Shown: one piece after another, positions 52,408-61,050 of the stretch
How the letters are laid out: each line of letters starts with the position of its first letter
Numbering within the stretch: position 1 is the stretch's first letter
DNA from: Actinoalloteichus_B caeruleus
GTDB taxonomy: Bacteria; Actinomycetota; Actinomycetes; Mycobacteriales; Pseudonocardiaceae
Direction: 5' to 3' (one strand)
Assembly (NCBI RefSeq): GCF_000718005.1
Contig: NZ_JODV01000016.1
DNA length: 64,000 nt
Program-made: the position numbers and the translations under genes
Notes under the pieces: generated by a model
Database searches by the model: none
What the model saw: the letters and a program-made list of their open reading frames with translations, nothing else
What the model was told of the DNA's origin: nothing

Positions 52408-54444
52408 ATGACCAGAAGCATGGAGGCTGTCCGAGCACGCCTTGGCGGCTTCGCCTACGGCGGCGACTACAACCCCGAGCAGTGGTCGGAAGATGTGTGG
52501 GTCGAGGACCTCCGGTTGATGCGGGAGGCCAAGGTCTCCCTCGTCAGCGTCGGGATCTTCTCCTGGGCCAGGGTCGAACCCCGTCCCGGCCAGTTCGACT
52601 TCGCGTGGTTCGACCGGGTCCTCGACGGGCTCGCCGAGAACGGGATCGGCGCCTGCCTCGCGACCATGACCGCGTCGCCCCCTGCCTGGCTGGGCCGTCT
52701 CTACCCGGAGACGCTGCCCGTGACCGTCGACGGCACCCGTCTCTCCCACGGTTCCCGCCAGCACTACTGCCCCTCCAGCCCGATCTACCGGGAACGCGCC
52801 GCCGAACTGGTGCGGCGGATCGGTGAGCGCTACGGCGACCACCCGGCCGTCGCCCTCTGGCACATCAACAACGAGTACGGCTGCCATCTGCCCGCCTGCT
52901 ACTGCGACGAGTCGGCGGTGGACTTCCGGCGGTGGCTGCGCAGCCGCTACACCGACATCGACGAGCTGAACACCGCCTGGTACACCGACTTCTGGGCCCA
53001 GCGGTACTCCGACTGGGACGAGATCCTGCCGCCGAGGGCCGCTCCCTTCCACTCCAACCCCGGGCAGCGCCTCGACTTCGCGAGGTTCACCTCCGACGCC
53101 TTCCTGGCCTGCTACCGCATGGAGGCCGACATCCTCAGCGCGGCCGCGCCCTCCGTGCCGGCGACCACCAACTTCATCAGCTCCGGCGCCTCCATCGACG
53201 CGTTCGCGTGGGCGGAGGAGATGGACGTCGTCTCCTACGACGCCTACCCGGACCCGTGGGACCGCCAGAGCCAGCGGGAGATCGCCTTCAACTCGGACCT
53301 GATGCGGTCACTGCGGGCCGGTCAGCCCTGGCTGTTGATGGAACAGGCCACCAGCGGCGTGAACTGGCGGGACCGGAACTCGCCCAAGGCCCCGGGCGTC
53401 ATGCGGCTGGACAGCTGGCAGGCCGTGGCGCAGGGCGCCGACGCGGTCATGTTCTTCCAGTGGCGGGCTTCCCAGGGCGGCACCGAGAAGTTCCACGCCG
53501 CGATGGTGCCGCACGCGGGGGAGAACACCCGCATCTTCCGCGAGGTGTGCGCACTGGGTGACGAACTGGCCAGGGCCCGGGAGGTCGCCGGGAGCCGAGT
53601 GGTCGCCGACGTGGCGCTGCTGCTGGACTGGTCCAGCTGGTGGGCGTTGGAGATGGACTCCCACCCGAGCGTCGACGTCCGGCAGGTCGAGTCCAGTCTG
53701 GCGCACTACGCGCCGCTGTTCGAGGCCGGCGTGGCCTGTGACGTCGTGCACCCGGAGTCCGACCTCAGCGGGTACCGGCTGGTGATCGCGCCCAACCTCT
53801 ACAGCGTCAGCCCGCAGGCCGCCAGGAACCTCCGCGAGTACGTCCGGGGCGGCGGCCACCTGGCGGTGTCCTTCTTCTCCGGCATCGTCGACGACCGCGA
53901 CCAGGTCTACCTGGGCGGCTACCCGGGAGCCTTCCGCGACGTGCTGGGCGTCTGGGTCGAGGAGTTCTGGCCGCTGCCGGAGAACGGGACGGTCCCGGTG
54001 CGGGGCCTGGGAGACCAGGACACGGAGGTCCTCGGCACCGTCTGGTCCGAGCAGATCCACCTGGAGGGCGCCGCCGCCGTCGCGTCGTTCGCCGGCGGGG
54101 AGCTGGCCGGGTCCCCGGCGATCACCCGCAACGAGTTCGGCTCCGGGGTCGCCTGGTACCTCGGCACCCGGCTGCCCGAGGACGCCATGCGCGGCCTCGT
54201 CGACGGCATCCGGGCCGAGGCCGGGGTGGCGCCGGTGCTGCCCGACCTGCCGGCCGGCGTGCGGGCCTGGGAGCGTGTCGCGGAGAGCGGTGAGCGCTAC
54301 CTGCTGGTGCTCAACCGGGGCGAGGAGCCGGTGCGGATCCCCCTGCCCACGCCCGGGACCGACGTCCTCCAGCCCGGGGACCCGCTGACCGAGGTCGCGG
54401 TGGAACGGCGGGGAGTCGCCGTGCTGCGCCTCGCCCGCGACTAG
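52408..54444 (+). CDS. GH42 beta-galactosidase
   Basis: A 678-residue intracellular glycosidase from ATG 52408 (GGAAGCAG upstream). The catalytic TIM barrel opens with FAYGGDYNPEQWSEDVW; acid/base Glu is E156 (HINNEYGCH) and the nucleophile is E312 (LLMEQATSGVNW). Cys at 121, 159, 164 and 166 fit the zinc site of many GH42 enzymes. A trimerisation-type domain (~residues 395-600) and C-terminal beta domain ending ERRGVAVLRLARD follow. It hydrolyses beta-galactosides, perhaps plant-derived oligosaccharides since no signal peptide is present. It is the last gene of the LacI-controlled locus. Confidence 0.95.
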   Translation: MTRSMEAVRARLGGFAYGGDYNPEQWSEDVWVEDLRLMREAKVSLVSVGIFSWARVEPRPGQFDFAWFDRVLDGLAENGIGACLATMTASPPAWLGRLYPETLPVTVDGTRLSHGSRQHYCPSSPIYRERAAELVRRIGERYGDHPAVALWHINNEYGCHLPACYCDESAVDFRRWLRSRYTDIDELNTAWYTDFWAQRYSDWDEILPPRAAPFHSNPGQRLDFARFTSDAFLACYRMEADILSAAAPSVPATTNFISSGASIDAFAWAEEMDVVSYDAYPDPWDRQSQREIAFNSDLMRSLRAGQPWLLMEQATSGVNWRDRNSPKAPGVMRLDSWQAVAQGADAVMFFQWRASQGGTEKFHAAMVPHAGENTRIFREVCALGDELARAREVAGSRVVADVALLLDWSSWWALEMDSHPSVDVRQVESSLAHYAPLFEAGVACDVVHPESDLSGYRLVIAPNLYSVSPQAARNLREYVRGGGHLAVSFFSGIVDDRDQVYLGGYPGAFRDVLGVWVEEFWPLPENGTVPVRGLGDQDTEVLGTVWSEQIHLEGAAAVASFAGGELAGSPAITRNEFGSGVAWYLGTRLPEDAMRGLVDGIRAEAGVAPVLPDLPAGVRAWERVAESGERYLLVLNRGEEPVRIPLPTPGTDVLQPGDPLTEVAVERRGVAVLRLARD

Positions 54445-54482
54445 TCGCACCGGAGCCGCCGCCAGCGCCTCCTCCGCGAACG

Positions 54483-55124
54483 TCAGCCCAGGTCGCGGGG
54501 GAGGCGCGGCTCCACGGTGGCGGCGACCGCCTCCGCCAGCGCGCAGGCGGTGTCGGTGTTCTCCGAGCTGCGTGCGCGCACGAGCGCGTGCGCATCGGCA
54601 CCGAGGGCGATCGTCAGATCGCAGGCGTTGTCCTCGGTCGACCGCATGGCGGGCCGGGAACCCACCTGGGTCTCCACCGCGTCGTCGGGAAGCAGGGTGG
54701 GGTCGACGCCCCGCAGCGCGGAGATGCCGAGCAACAGGGTCGGGCCGCCCCGCTCCAGGGCGGGGATACGGCAGGAGGCGACGTCGGTGCCCGGCATCGA
54801 CTCCGCGGCGGACCCGTCGACACCGAAGGCGGTGGTCTCCTCGGCCGTCAGCAGTTCACAGGCCTGGATCATCGCCGCGTCCTCCGTCGAGGGCGGCTGG
54901 TCGCCCTCGGGACCAGCTCCGGGGGAGACCGGGGTGCCGGGGGCGTGCTCGGGACCAGCTCCGGTGCTCTGGTCGGCCGGTGGGCCCTCGGAAGCGCGCG
55001 ACGCCGGCGGTTCCTCGGCTGGCAGCGCGCGACCTCCCTCCACCGTGGTGCAGGCGGTGAGGACGGCGCAGGCGAGCAGGGCCCACAGCGGTGTCGCGAC
55101 TCGCGGGCGCGAGGATCCCGTCAT
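54483..55124 (-). CDS. DUF3558 lipoprotein
   Basis: A 213-residue lipoprotein from ATG 55124 (GGGAGG upstream). Lipobox LTAC is near residue 25, followed by a Pro/Gly/Ser-rich linker to ~residue 85. The DUF3558 domain shows IQACELLTAEETTAFGV, ASCRIPALERGGPTLLLG, CDLTIALGADAHALVRAR and the closing ALAEAVAATVEPRLP, with the paired Cys. DUF3558 lipoproteins are abundant in Pseudonocardiales and of unknown function. It is convergent with the GH42 gene. Confidence 0.88.
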   Translation of the reverse strand: MTGSSRPRVATPLWALLACAVLTACTTVEGGRALPAEEPPASRASEGPPADQSTGAGPEHAPGTPVSPGAGPEGDQPPSTEDAAMIQACELLTAEETTAFGVDGSAAESMPGTDVASCRIPALERGGPTLLLGISALRGVDPTLLPDDAVETQVGSRPAMRSTEDNACDLTIALGADAHALVRARSSENTDTACALAEAVAATVEPRLPRDLG

Positions 55125-55257
55125 GTCTGGTGCCTCCCGGTGATCGGACGGTGGCATGGAGTACCGCGGCGGGCCAGCGTACGGGGTCCGTCGAGGAGGG
55201 CAGGGGGGACCTCGCCCGCGTCGCCGGTGCGCCCGCCCGGGACACCCGGTCAGCCTG

Positions 55258-56379
55258 TCAGCCCGCCGGTTCCGGCTCCTGCGCGCCGACGCGGCCGCCG
55301 AGCTCGCGCACCGGCCGCAGCAGGGCGCCCCAGGCGGGGCCGCCCGTCGCCCGGCCCCTGTCCTCCCGGTGTCCGGTGGACTCGCGGACCACCAGCTCCG
55401 GCGTGAACATGACCTGCTGGTGCTGGTGCCCGGAACCGGTGCCCTCCGCGATGACGAGGTCGGCGGCCGTCCGTCCCAGCAACGTCGCGGGTTGTCGGAC
55501 GGAGGTCAGCGGGACGGCGGCCGCGGCGGCGAAGTCGATGTCGTCGTAACCCACGACGGCCACGTCGTCCGGCACGGAGACGCCGGCGCGCAGCAGCACC
55601 TGGAGCAGTCCGAGCGCGACGAGGTCGTTCACGCAGAACACGCCGTCCGGTAGCTCCCCCCGCGCCAACAGCTGTTCCGCGGCTCGTTGGCCCGCCGCGA
55701 CGTCGAGGGTGGCCACCTCCAGGAACTCGAGGTCCGCGGGGTCGTGGCCCGCCCTGCGCAACGCCTGCCGCCCACCGGCGTGCCGTTCCGCGCACTGCCG
55801 GGTCGCGGGTGAACCGGCGATCATCGTCAGGTGGCGACGTCCGGTCGCCAGCAGGTGGGTGACGGCGACCTCCCCGCCGACCCGGTCGTCGACCGCCACC
55901 GAGCACAGGTCCTCGGATTCGGCCGGATGTCCGACCAGGACCACGGAGACCCCCCGCGCGGCCAACTCGCGCGCCGAGGACAGGTCGTCCTCCACGGGGG
56001 ACATCAGCACCCCGTGCACCTGCTGCTGGGCCAGCAGTTCCAGGTGGCGGGACTCCCGGTCCCGTGATCCGTCGCTGTTGCACAGCATCACGGCGTGCCC
56101 GGCCTCCGTCGCGGCCGCCTCCACGCCCTTGGCGAGGTCGGTGAAGAACGGGTTGCCGACGTCGAGGACGACCAGGCCGATGGTGCGGGCGGTCCCCGAC
56201 CGGAGTTGCCGCGCCGACTCGTTGCGGACGAAGCCGAGTTCGTCGATGGCGGCGAGGACTCGCCGGCGCGTCGCGGGCGCGACGACCGACGGGCGGTTGA
56301 GCACGTTGGACACCGTCCCCACCGACACCCGGGCGGCCCTGGCCACCTGCCGGATGCTGGCTGCTGCCTGCTGTCCCAC
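55258..56379 (-). CDS. LacI-family repressor of the rhamnose operon
   Basis: A 373-residue regulator; GTG 56379 has GGGAGG upstream and begins the HTH (SIRQVARAARVSVGTVSNVL, then NRPSVVAPATRRRVL). The core shows IGLVVLDVGNPFFTDLAKGV, NSDGSRDRESRHLELLAQ, VFCVNDLVALGLLQ and VVGYDDIDFA. The C terminus has an unusual ~40-residue tail (HREDRGRATGGPAWGALLRP...) beyond the family end. It is divergent from rhaM, and two operators lie between. The likely inducer is L-rhamnose or a derivative. Confidence 0.93.
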   Translation of the reverse strand: MGQQAAASIRQVARAARVSVGTVSNVLNRPSVVAPATRRRVLAAIDELGFVRNESARQLRSGTARTIGLVVLDVGNPFFTDLAKGVEAAATEAGHAVMLCNSDGSRDRESRHLELLAQQQVHGVLMSPVEDDLSSARELAARGVSVVLVGHPAESEDLCSVAVDDRVGGEVAVTHLLATGRRHLTMIAGSPATRQCAERHAGGRQALRRAGHDPADLEFLEVATLDVAAGQRAAEQLLARGELPDGVFCVNDLVALGLLQVLLRAGVSVPDDVAVVGYDDIDFAAAAAVPLTSVRQPATLLGRTAADLVIAEGTGSGHQHQQVMFTPELVVRESTGHREDRGRATGGPAWGALLRPVRELGGRVGAQEPEPAG

Positions 56380-56421
56380 CGCACCTCCCGCTGGGCAGAC
56401 GCCGAGACGCTGGCTGACGTC

Positions 56422-56435
56422 TTGAAACGTGTCAA
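56422..56435. promoter_or_regulatory. LacI-type operator in the rhamnose divergent region (a)
   Basis: TTGAAACGTGTCAA, a LacI pseudo-palindrome with central CG, 43 bp upstream of the LacI start. Confidence 0.75.
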
Positions 56436-56577
56436 TCACCGTGATGGAGTCGCTTCCCGCACCGTGGGGAAGCCTGGAGGAAGTATGCCGCACTGGTGGG
56501 AATGCTCGGGCAAAAAGTCCCGCACGAGAGGTTGACACCGCGAAGAGGCGTGCTGCAAACTCAGCACAAGCGCGTTG

Positions 56578-56591
56578 TTGAAACGATTCAT
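56578..56591. promoter_or_regulatory. LacI-type operator in the rhamnose divergent region (b)
   Basis: TTGAAACGATTCAT, nearly identical to site (a), 185 bp before the rhaM start; probably overlaps the rha promoter. Confidence 0.75.
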
Positions 56592-56762
56592 TAACCCGGT
56601 GGCAACCCAGGACGAGGGGGCGGCCGGCGTTTGTCGGGACGACCCACTCAACGAGGAGGCCGGGCGCATGATGCGGTCGCGCGCAATGACGGGTTTTCGG
56701 CACGTTCGGGCCGAGTTGGCGACAGCCGTCGCTCGGGGCCCCGTGGTTCGTGGTGGTCGCTC

Positions 56763-57086
56763 GTGACCCAGCGGATCTGCTTCACGCTCCAGGTGCGCCC
56801 TGACCGCCTGGAGGAGTACCGCGAACGGCACGCGGACGTCTGGCCGGACATGCGGAAAGCGCTATCCGAATCCGGGTGGCGCAACTACTCCCTCTTCCTC
56901 CGCGAGGACGGCCTGCTGATCGGCTACCTGGAGTGCGACGACTTCGACGCCGCCAGGGAGGCGATGAACCGCACCGAGGTCAACGCACGCTGGCAGGCCG
57001 AGATGGCCCCGCTGTTCGCCGAACTCGACTCCGGCGCCGCCGACGAGGACATGAGTCCACTACCCGAGGTCTTCCACCTTCCCTGA
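56763..57086 (+). CDS. rhaM: L-rhamnose mutarotase
   Basis: A 107-residue enzyme from GTG 56763 (family start TQRICFTLQVRPDRLEEYRE); no good ribosome site is present, so it may be leaderless-like or poorly translated. Family features: HADVWPDMRKALSESGWRNY, SLFLREDGLLIGYLE, AMNRTEVNARWQAEMAPLF and the C-terminal LPEVFHLP. It interconverts alpha and beta anomers of L-rhamnose. First gene of the rha operon, 83 nt before rhaI. Confidence 0.93.
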   Translation: MTQRICFTLQVRPDRLEEYRERHADVWPDMRKALSESGWRNYSLFLREDGLLIGYLECDDFDAAREAMNRTEVNARWQAEMAPLFAELDSGAADEDMSPLPEVFHLP

Positions 57087-57168
57087 CGGTCCCTCCCCCG
57101 CGTCCCACGCACTCCGCGTCCCCTGGTCGCGGTGGTCGCCGCCGTCCACATCCGCAAGGAGCCTCCTG

Positions 57169-58350
57169 ATGACCGAGATCAGTCCCAGTCGCCGCGCCAC
57201 GGTGAAGTCGATCCTGCGCGGCCTGCGGATCGAGACGCCGTCCTGGGCCTACGGCAACTCCGGGACCCGGTTCAAGGTGTTCGCGCAGGCCGGAGTGCCA
57301 CGCACCCCGCAGGAGAAGATCGACGACGCCGCCAAGGTCCACGAACTCACCGGAGCGGCACCCAGCGTGGCCCTGCACATCCCCTGGGACAAGGTCGACG
57401 ACTGGGCCGGGCTCGCCGCCCACGCCCGCGACGCCGGCATCGAACTCGGGGCGATCAACCCCAACGTCTTCCAGGAGGACGACTACAAACTCGGCAGCAT
57501 CTGCAACCCGGACCCCGGCATCCGCCGCAAGGCCACCGACCACCTGCTGGAGTGCGTGGAGATCGCCGAGCAGACCGGGTCGAAGATCCTGTCGATGTGG
57601 GTGGCCGACGGCACCAACTACCCCGGGCAGGACGACATCCGGGCCCGGCAGGACCGGCTGGCCACGGCGCTGCGCGAGGTCTACGACCGGATGCCGGAAG
57701 GCATGCGGCTGCTGCTGGAGTACAAGTTCTTCGAACCCGCCTTCTACACGATGGACGTCCCCGACTGGGGCACCTCCTACGCGCACTGCGCTCAGCTCGG
57801 ACCGGCCGCGCAGGTCCTCGTCGACACCGGGCACCACGCCCCGGGCACGAACATCGAGTTCATCGTGTCCTTCCTGCTGCGGGCCGGGATGCTCGGCGGC
57901 TTCCACTTCAACTCCCGCTTCTACGCCGACGACGACCTCATCGTCGGCCTGGCCGACCCGTTCCAGCTGTTCCGCCTCATGTACGAGGTGAACCGGGGCG
58001 GCGGCCTCGCCGCGGACTCCGACCTCGCCTTCATGCTCGACCAGTGCCACAACATCGAGCCCAAGATCCCGGCGATGATCCGATCCATCACCAACGTGCA
58101 GGAGGCCACCGCCAAGGCGCTCCTCGTCGACACCGACGCGCTGCGCTCGGCCCAGGAGGCCGGTGACGTCCTCGGCGCCAACGAGGTGCTCATGGACGCC
58201 TACCACACCGACGTGCGGCCACTGGTCGCCGAACTCCGCACCGACATGGGCCTCGACCCCGACCCGATCGCCGCCTACCGCCGCTCGGGGTACCAGCAGC
58301 GCATCGAGGCGGAACGGGTCGGCGGCAACGCGATGGGCTGGGGAGCCTGA
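57169..58350 (+). CDS. rhaI: L-rhamnose isomerase
   Basis: A 393-residue isomerase of the Pseudomonas stutzeri/Streptomyces-type RhaI family, distinct from E. coli RhaA. AAGGAG lies 8 nt before ATG 57169. Segments that mark it: LRGLRIETPSWAYGNSGTRF, VALHIPWDKVDDW, INPNVFQEDDYKLGSICNPD, ILSMWVADGTNYPGQDD, LLLEYKFFEPAFY (metal Glu), VDTGHHAPGTNIEFIV (His) and GGFHFNSRFYADDDL (metal/His/Asp). It converts L-rhamnose to L-rhamnulose with Mn2+. Confidence 0.96.
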   Translation: MTEISPSRRATVKSILRGLRIETPSWAYGNSGTRFKVFAQAGVPRTPQEKIDDAAKVHELTGAAPSVALHIPWDKVDDWAGLAAHARDAGIELGAINPNVFQEDDYKLGSICNPDPGIRRKATDHLLECVEIAEQTGSKILSMWVADGTNYPGQDDIRARQDRLATALREVYDRMPEGMRLLLEYKFFEPAFYTMDVPDWGTSYAHCAQLGPAAQVLVDTGHHAPGTNIEFIVSFLLRAGMLGGFHFNSRFYADDDLIVGLADPFQLFRLMYEVNRGGGLAADSDLAFMLDQCHNIEPKIPAMIRSITNVQEATAKALLVDTDALRSAQEAGDVLGANEVLMDAYHTDVRPLVAELRTDMGLDPDPIAAYRRSGYQQRIEAERVGGNAMGWGA

Positions 58351-58445
58351 CCGCACCAGGGCACCCGGCCACACCGGGAAGCGCCAGCAGCCAGTGGAAC
58401 ACCGTCCCGGCACCGGGGCGCACGAACAGGGAAGAGTGGAACGCA

Positions 58446-60566
58446 GTGTCGAGTTCAGCGTCAGGCGCCCCGGACACCGGACGGGGAACGCACCCGGAGG
58501 TCAGCGCGCTCATCGCCCGCTGCCACGACCTCGGCTCCGACCCGCGCAACACGAACTACGCCGGTGGCAACGCCTCCGTGAAGGCGTCCGGTACGGACCC
58601 GGTGACGCGCGAACCCGTCGAGCTGATGTGGGTCAAGGGCTCCGGTGGTGACCTGGGCACCCTGACCGAGGAGGGCCTGGCCGTGCTCCGGGTCGACCGC
58701 CTCCGCTCCCTCGTCGACGTCTACCCCGGCGTGGACCGCGAGGACGAGATGGTCGCCGCGTTCGACTACTGCCTGCACGGCAAGGGTGGCGCCGCGCCGT
58801 CCATCGACACCGCCATGCACGGCCTCGTCGACGCCGCCCACGTCGACCACCTGCACCCCGACGCGGGCATCGCGCTGGCCACCGCGGCCGACTCCCGCGA
58901 ACTGACCGCCCGCTGCTTCGGCGACCGCGTCGCCTGGGTGCCGTGGCGGCGACCCGGGTTCCAACTCGGCCTGGACATCGCCCAGATCCGCCGCGAGAAC
59001 CCCCAGGCCATCGGCGTCATCCTCGGTGGCCACGGCATCACCGCCTGGGGCGACACCTCCGAGGAGTGCCGCGCCAACTCCCTGGAGATCATCAGCACCG
59101 CCCAGGAGTTCATCGACAACCACGGCCGGCGGGACCCGCTCGGCGCGGTGGTGCCCGGCTGGGAGCCCCTGCCCACCGAGGAACGACGCGCGCGAGCGGC
59201 CGCGCTCGCCCCCGTGCTCCGGGGACTGGCCGCCACCTCGCAGCGGGAGACCGGCGAACCCGCCCCGGGCCGCGGCCCGCTCGGCCACTTCACCGACACC
59301 GACGTCGTCCTCGACTTCGTCTCCCGCGAGCGGATGCCCGAGCTCGCCGCGCTCGGCACCTCCTGCCCGGACCACTTCCTCCGCACCAAGGTGCGGCCGC
59401 TCGTCCTGGACCTGCCCCCGACGGCTCCCCTCGACGAGACGATCGCCCGACTACGGGAACTCCACGCCGCCTACCGCGACGACTACCGCGCCTACTACGA
59501 GCGGCACGCCACCCCCGACTCCCCACCGATGCGCGGCGCCGACCCGGCCATCGTGCTCGTGCCAGGAGTCGGGATGTTCTCCTTCGGCGCCGACAAGCAG
59601 ACCGCCCGCGTCGCCGGCGAGTTCTACGTCAACGCGATCAACGTCATGCGCGGCGCGGAGGCGCTGTCCCGGTACCAGCCCATCGACGAGAACGAGAAGT
59701 TCCGCATCGAGTACTGGGAGCTGGAGGAGGCCAAGCTGCGGCGGCGGCCCAAGCCCCGGCCCCTGGCCGGGCGGATCGCCCTCGTCACGGGTGGCGGCAG
59801 CGGAATCGGGCGGGCCACCGCCCGTCGGCTCGCCGCCGAGGGCGCGTGCGTCGTCGTCGCCGACCGGGACGGCGCCGCCGCCGCCGAGGTCGCCGACGAA
59901 CTCGGGGCCAAGGCCCTCCGCACCGCCGACGTCGCCGTTCCCGTCACGGTGGACGTCACCGACACCGACGCGGTGGCGGCGGCGGTCGACGCCGCGAGCC
60001 TCGCCTTCGGCGGGGTCGACCTGGTCGTCAACAACGCGGGACTGTCCATCTCCAAGCCCCTGCTGGAGACGACGGACGCGGACTGGGACGTGCAGCACCG
60101 GGTGATGGCCCGGGGCTCCTTCCTCGTCGCCCGTGCGGCCGCGGCGGCCATGGCGAAGCAGGGCATCGGCGGGGACATCGTCTACGTCGCCAGCAAGAAC
60201 GGTGTGTTCGCCGGACCCAACAACGTCGCCTACGGCGCGGCCAAGGCGGACCAGGCGCACCAGGTCCGACTGCTCGCCGCCGAGCTGGGCGCGCACGGCA
60301 TTCGGGTCAACGGCATCAATCCGGACGGCGTGGTCCGTGGTTCCGGCATCTTCTCCGGCGGGTGGGGCGCGCAGCGCGCCGCCGTCTACGGGGTGCCCGA
60401 GTCCGAGCTGGGTGAGTTCTACGCCCAGCGGACCCTGCTCAAGCGCGAGGTGCTCCCCGAGCACGTCGCCGCCGCCGTCCACGTCCTGGTCGCCGGCGAG
60501 CTGACCAGGACCACCGGGCTGCACGTGCCGGTGGACGCGGGAGTCGCCGCGGCGTTCCTGCGGTAG
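58446..60566 (+). CDS. rhaD: Bifunctional rhamnulose-1-phosphate aldolase / L-lactaldehyde dehydrogenase
   Basis: A 706-residue fusion from GTG 58446. Residues ~15-430 are the class II-type aldolase (NTNYAGGNASVKASG, ELMWVKGSGGDLG, VDHLHPDAGIALATA with metal His, GVILGGHGITAWGD). From residue ~438 an SDR: ALVTGGGSGIGRA (NAD), VVADRDGAA, VVNNAGLS, and catalytic VAYGAAKAD (Y-x-x-x-K). The aldolase gives DHAP and L-lactaldehyde; the SDR oxidises the aldehyde to L-lactate. Fusion proteins of this kind are known in actinobacteria and bacilli. A hairpin and a LacI-like operator follow immediately. Confidence 0.95.
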   Translation: MSSSASGAPDTGRGTHPEVSALIARCHDLGSDPRNTNYAGGNASVKASGTDPVTREPVELMWVKGSGGDLGTLTEEGLAVLRVDRLRSLVDVYPGVDREDEMVAAFDYCLHGKGGAAPSIDTAMHGLVDAAHVDHLHPDAGIALATAADSRELTARCFGDRVAWVPWRRPGFQLGLDIAQIRRENPQAIGVILGGHGITAWGDTSEECRANSLEIISTAQEFIDNHGRRDPLGAVVPGWEPLPTEERRARAAALAPVLRGLAATSQRETGEPAPGRGPLGHFTDTDVVLDFVSRERMPELAALGTSCPDHFLRTKVRPLVLDLPPTAPLDETIARLRELHAAYRDDYRAYYERHATPDSPPMRGADPAIVLVPGVGMFSFGADKQTARVAGEFYVNAINVMRGAEALSRYQPIDENEKFRIEYWELEEAKLRRRPKPRPLAGRIALVTGGGSGIGRATARRLAAEGACVVVADRDGAAAAEVADELGAKALRTADVAVPVTVDVTDTDAVAAAVDAASLAFGGVDLVVNNAGLSISKPLLETTDADWDVQHRVMARGSFLVARAAAAAMAKQGIGGDIVYVASKNGVFAGPNNVAYGAAKADQAHQVRLLAAELGAHGIRVNGINPDGVVRGSGIFSGGWGAQRAAVYGVPESELGEFYAQRTLLKREVLPEHVAAAVHVLVAGELTRTTGLHVPVDAGVAAAFLR

Positions 60567-60583
60567 GGCGCCGAACGGCGCCC
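60566..60583 (+). terminator. Hairpin after rhaD
   Basis: GGGCGCCG-AA-CGGCGCCC, an 8-bp perfect stem right after the rhaD stop with only a 2-nt loop (could re-pair to a 6-nt loop). Possible terminator or attenuator. Confidence 0.5.
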
Positions 60584-60585
60584 GT

Positions 60586-60599
60586 CGGAAGCGTTTCCG
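60586..60599. promoter_or_regulatory. LacI-type operator between rhaD and the HTH gene
   Basis: CGGAAGCGTTTCCG, palindromic with one mismatch around a CG centre, LacI type. Suggests a second regulated promoter for the downstream HTH gene and rhaB. Confidence 0.6.
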
Positions 60600-60630
60600 G
60601 GGTCGGTCGAGGACACAGGAGGAGGTCCCA

Positions 60631-60906
60631 GTGGTTGCGGTGGCTATGCGCGCGACGGCACTGAGTGCGGAACGGGTTCGTGCCGAACAGATCAGGACCG
60701 ACTGCGTCGGGGAGGTGCGGCTGACCCGGGAGGAGCGCCAGATCCTCGCGCTGCTCGCGGAGGGCTACCTCCTGGACGGCATCGCCAGGCGGATGTGCAC
60801 GTCAAACCGGACCCTGCGCCGCAGGATCAGGGGCGTGTGCGACCGACTCGGCGTGCAGACACCCATCCAGGCCGTGGCCTGGGCCGCCCGGCGCGGGCTC
60901 ATCTGA
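60631..60906 (+). CDS. Single-domain LuxR-type HTH protein
   Basis: A 91-residue protein from GTG 60631 with GGAGGAGG 6 nt upstream. Residues ~28-88 form a LuxR/GerE-type HTH: LTREERQILALLAEGYLLDG, IARRMCTSNRTLRRRIRGVC, DRLGVQTPIQAVAWAARRG. There is no receiver or ligand domain. The recognition region (TSNRTLRRRIRGV) departs from the usual TVKxHVxxI. It lies between rhaD and rhaB, with a LacI-type operator before it and a strong hairpin after it. It could tune rha transcription or be a stand-alone regulator inserted in the operon. Confidence 0.85.
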   Translation: MVAVAMRATALSAERVRAEQIRTDCVGEVRLTREERQILALLAEGYLLDGIARRMCTSNRTLRRRIRGVCDRLGVQTPIQAVAWAARRGLI

Positions 60907-60996
60907 GCCCACCCACCACGGGCGACGACCGGACGCGGCCGGCGGCAGCCACCGCGACCACCGCCCCCACGGGGGGCGGCAACCGACACGACGAGC

Positions 60997-61028
60997 GCGG
61001 CGGGGCACCGGACCAGGTGCCCCGCCGC
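60997..61028 (+). terminator. Strong hairpin between HTH gene and rhaB
   Basis: GCGGCGGGGCACC-GGACCA-GGTGCCCCGCCGC: perfect 13-bp stem, 6-nt loop, 9 nt before the rhaB ribosome site. Could end the HTH transcript or attenuate rhaB. Confidence 0.7.
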
Positions 61029-61050
61029 CCTGCGAGGAGAGGAGGACGCG

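Noticed and set aside
60631..60906. HTH protein as a response regulator fragment
   Set aside because: It has its own strong ribosome site and no receiver remnant upstream, so it is treated as a complete small gene.
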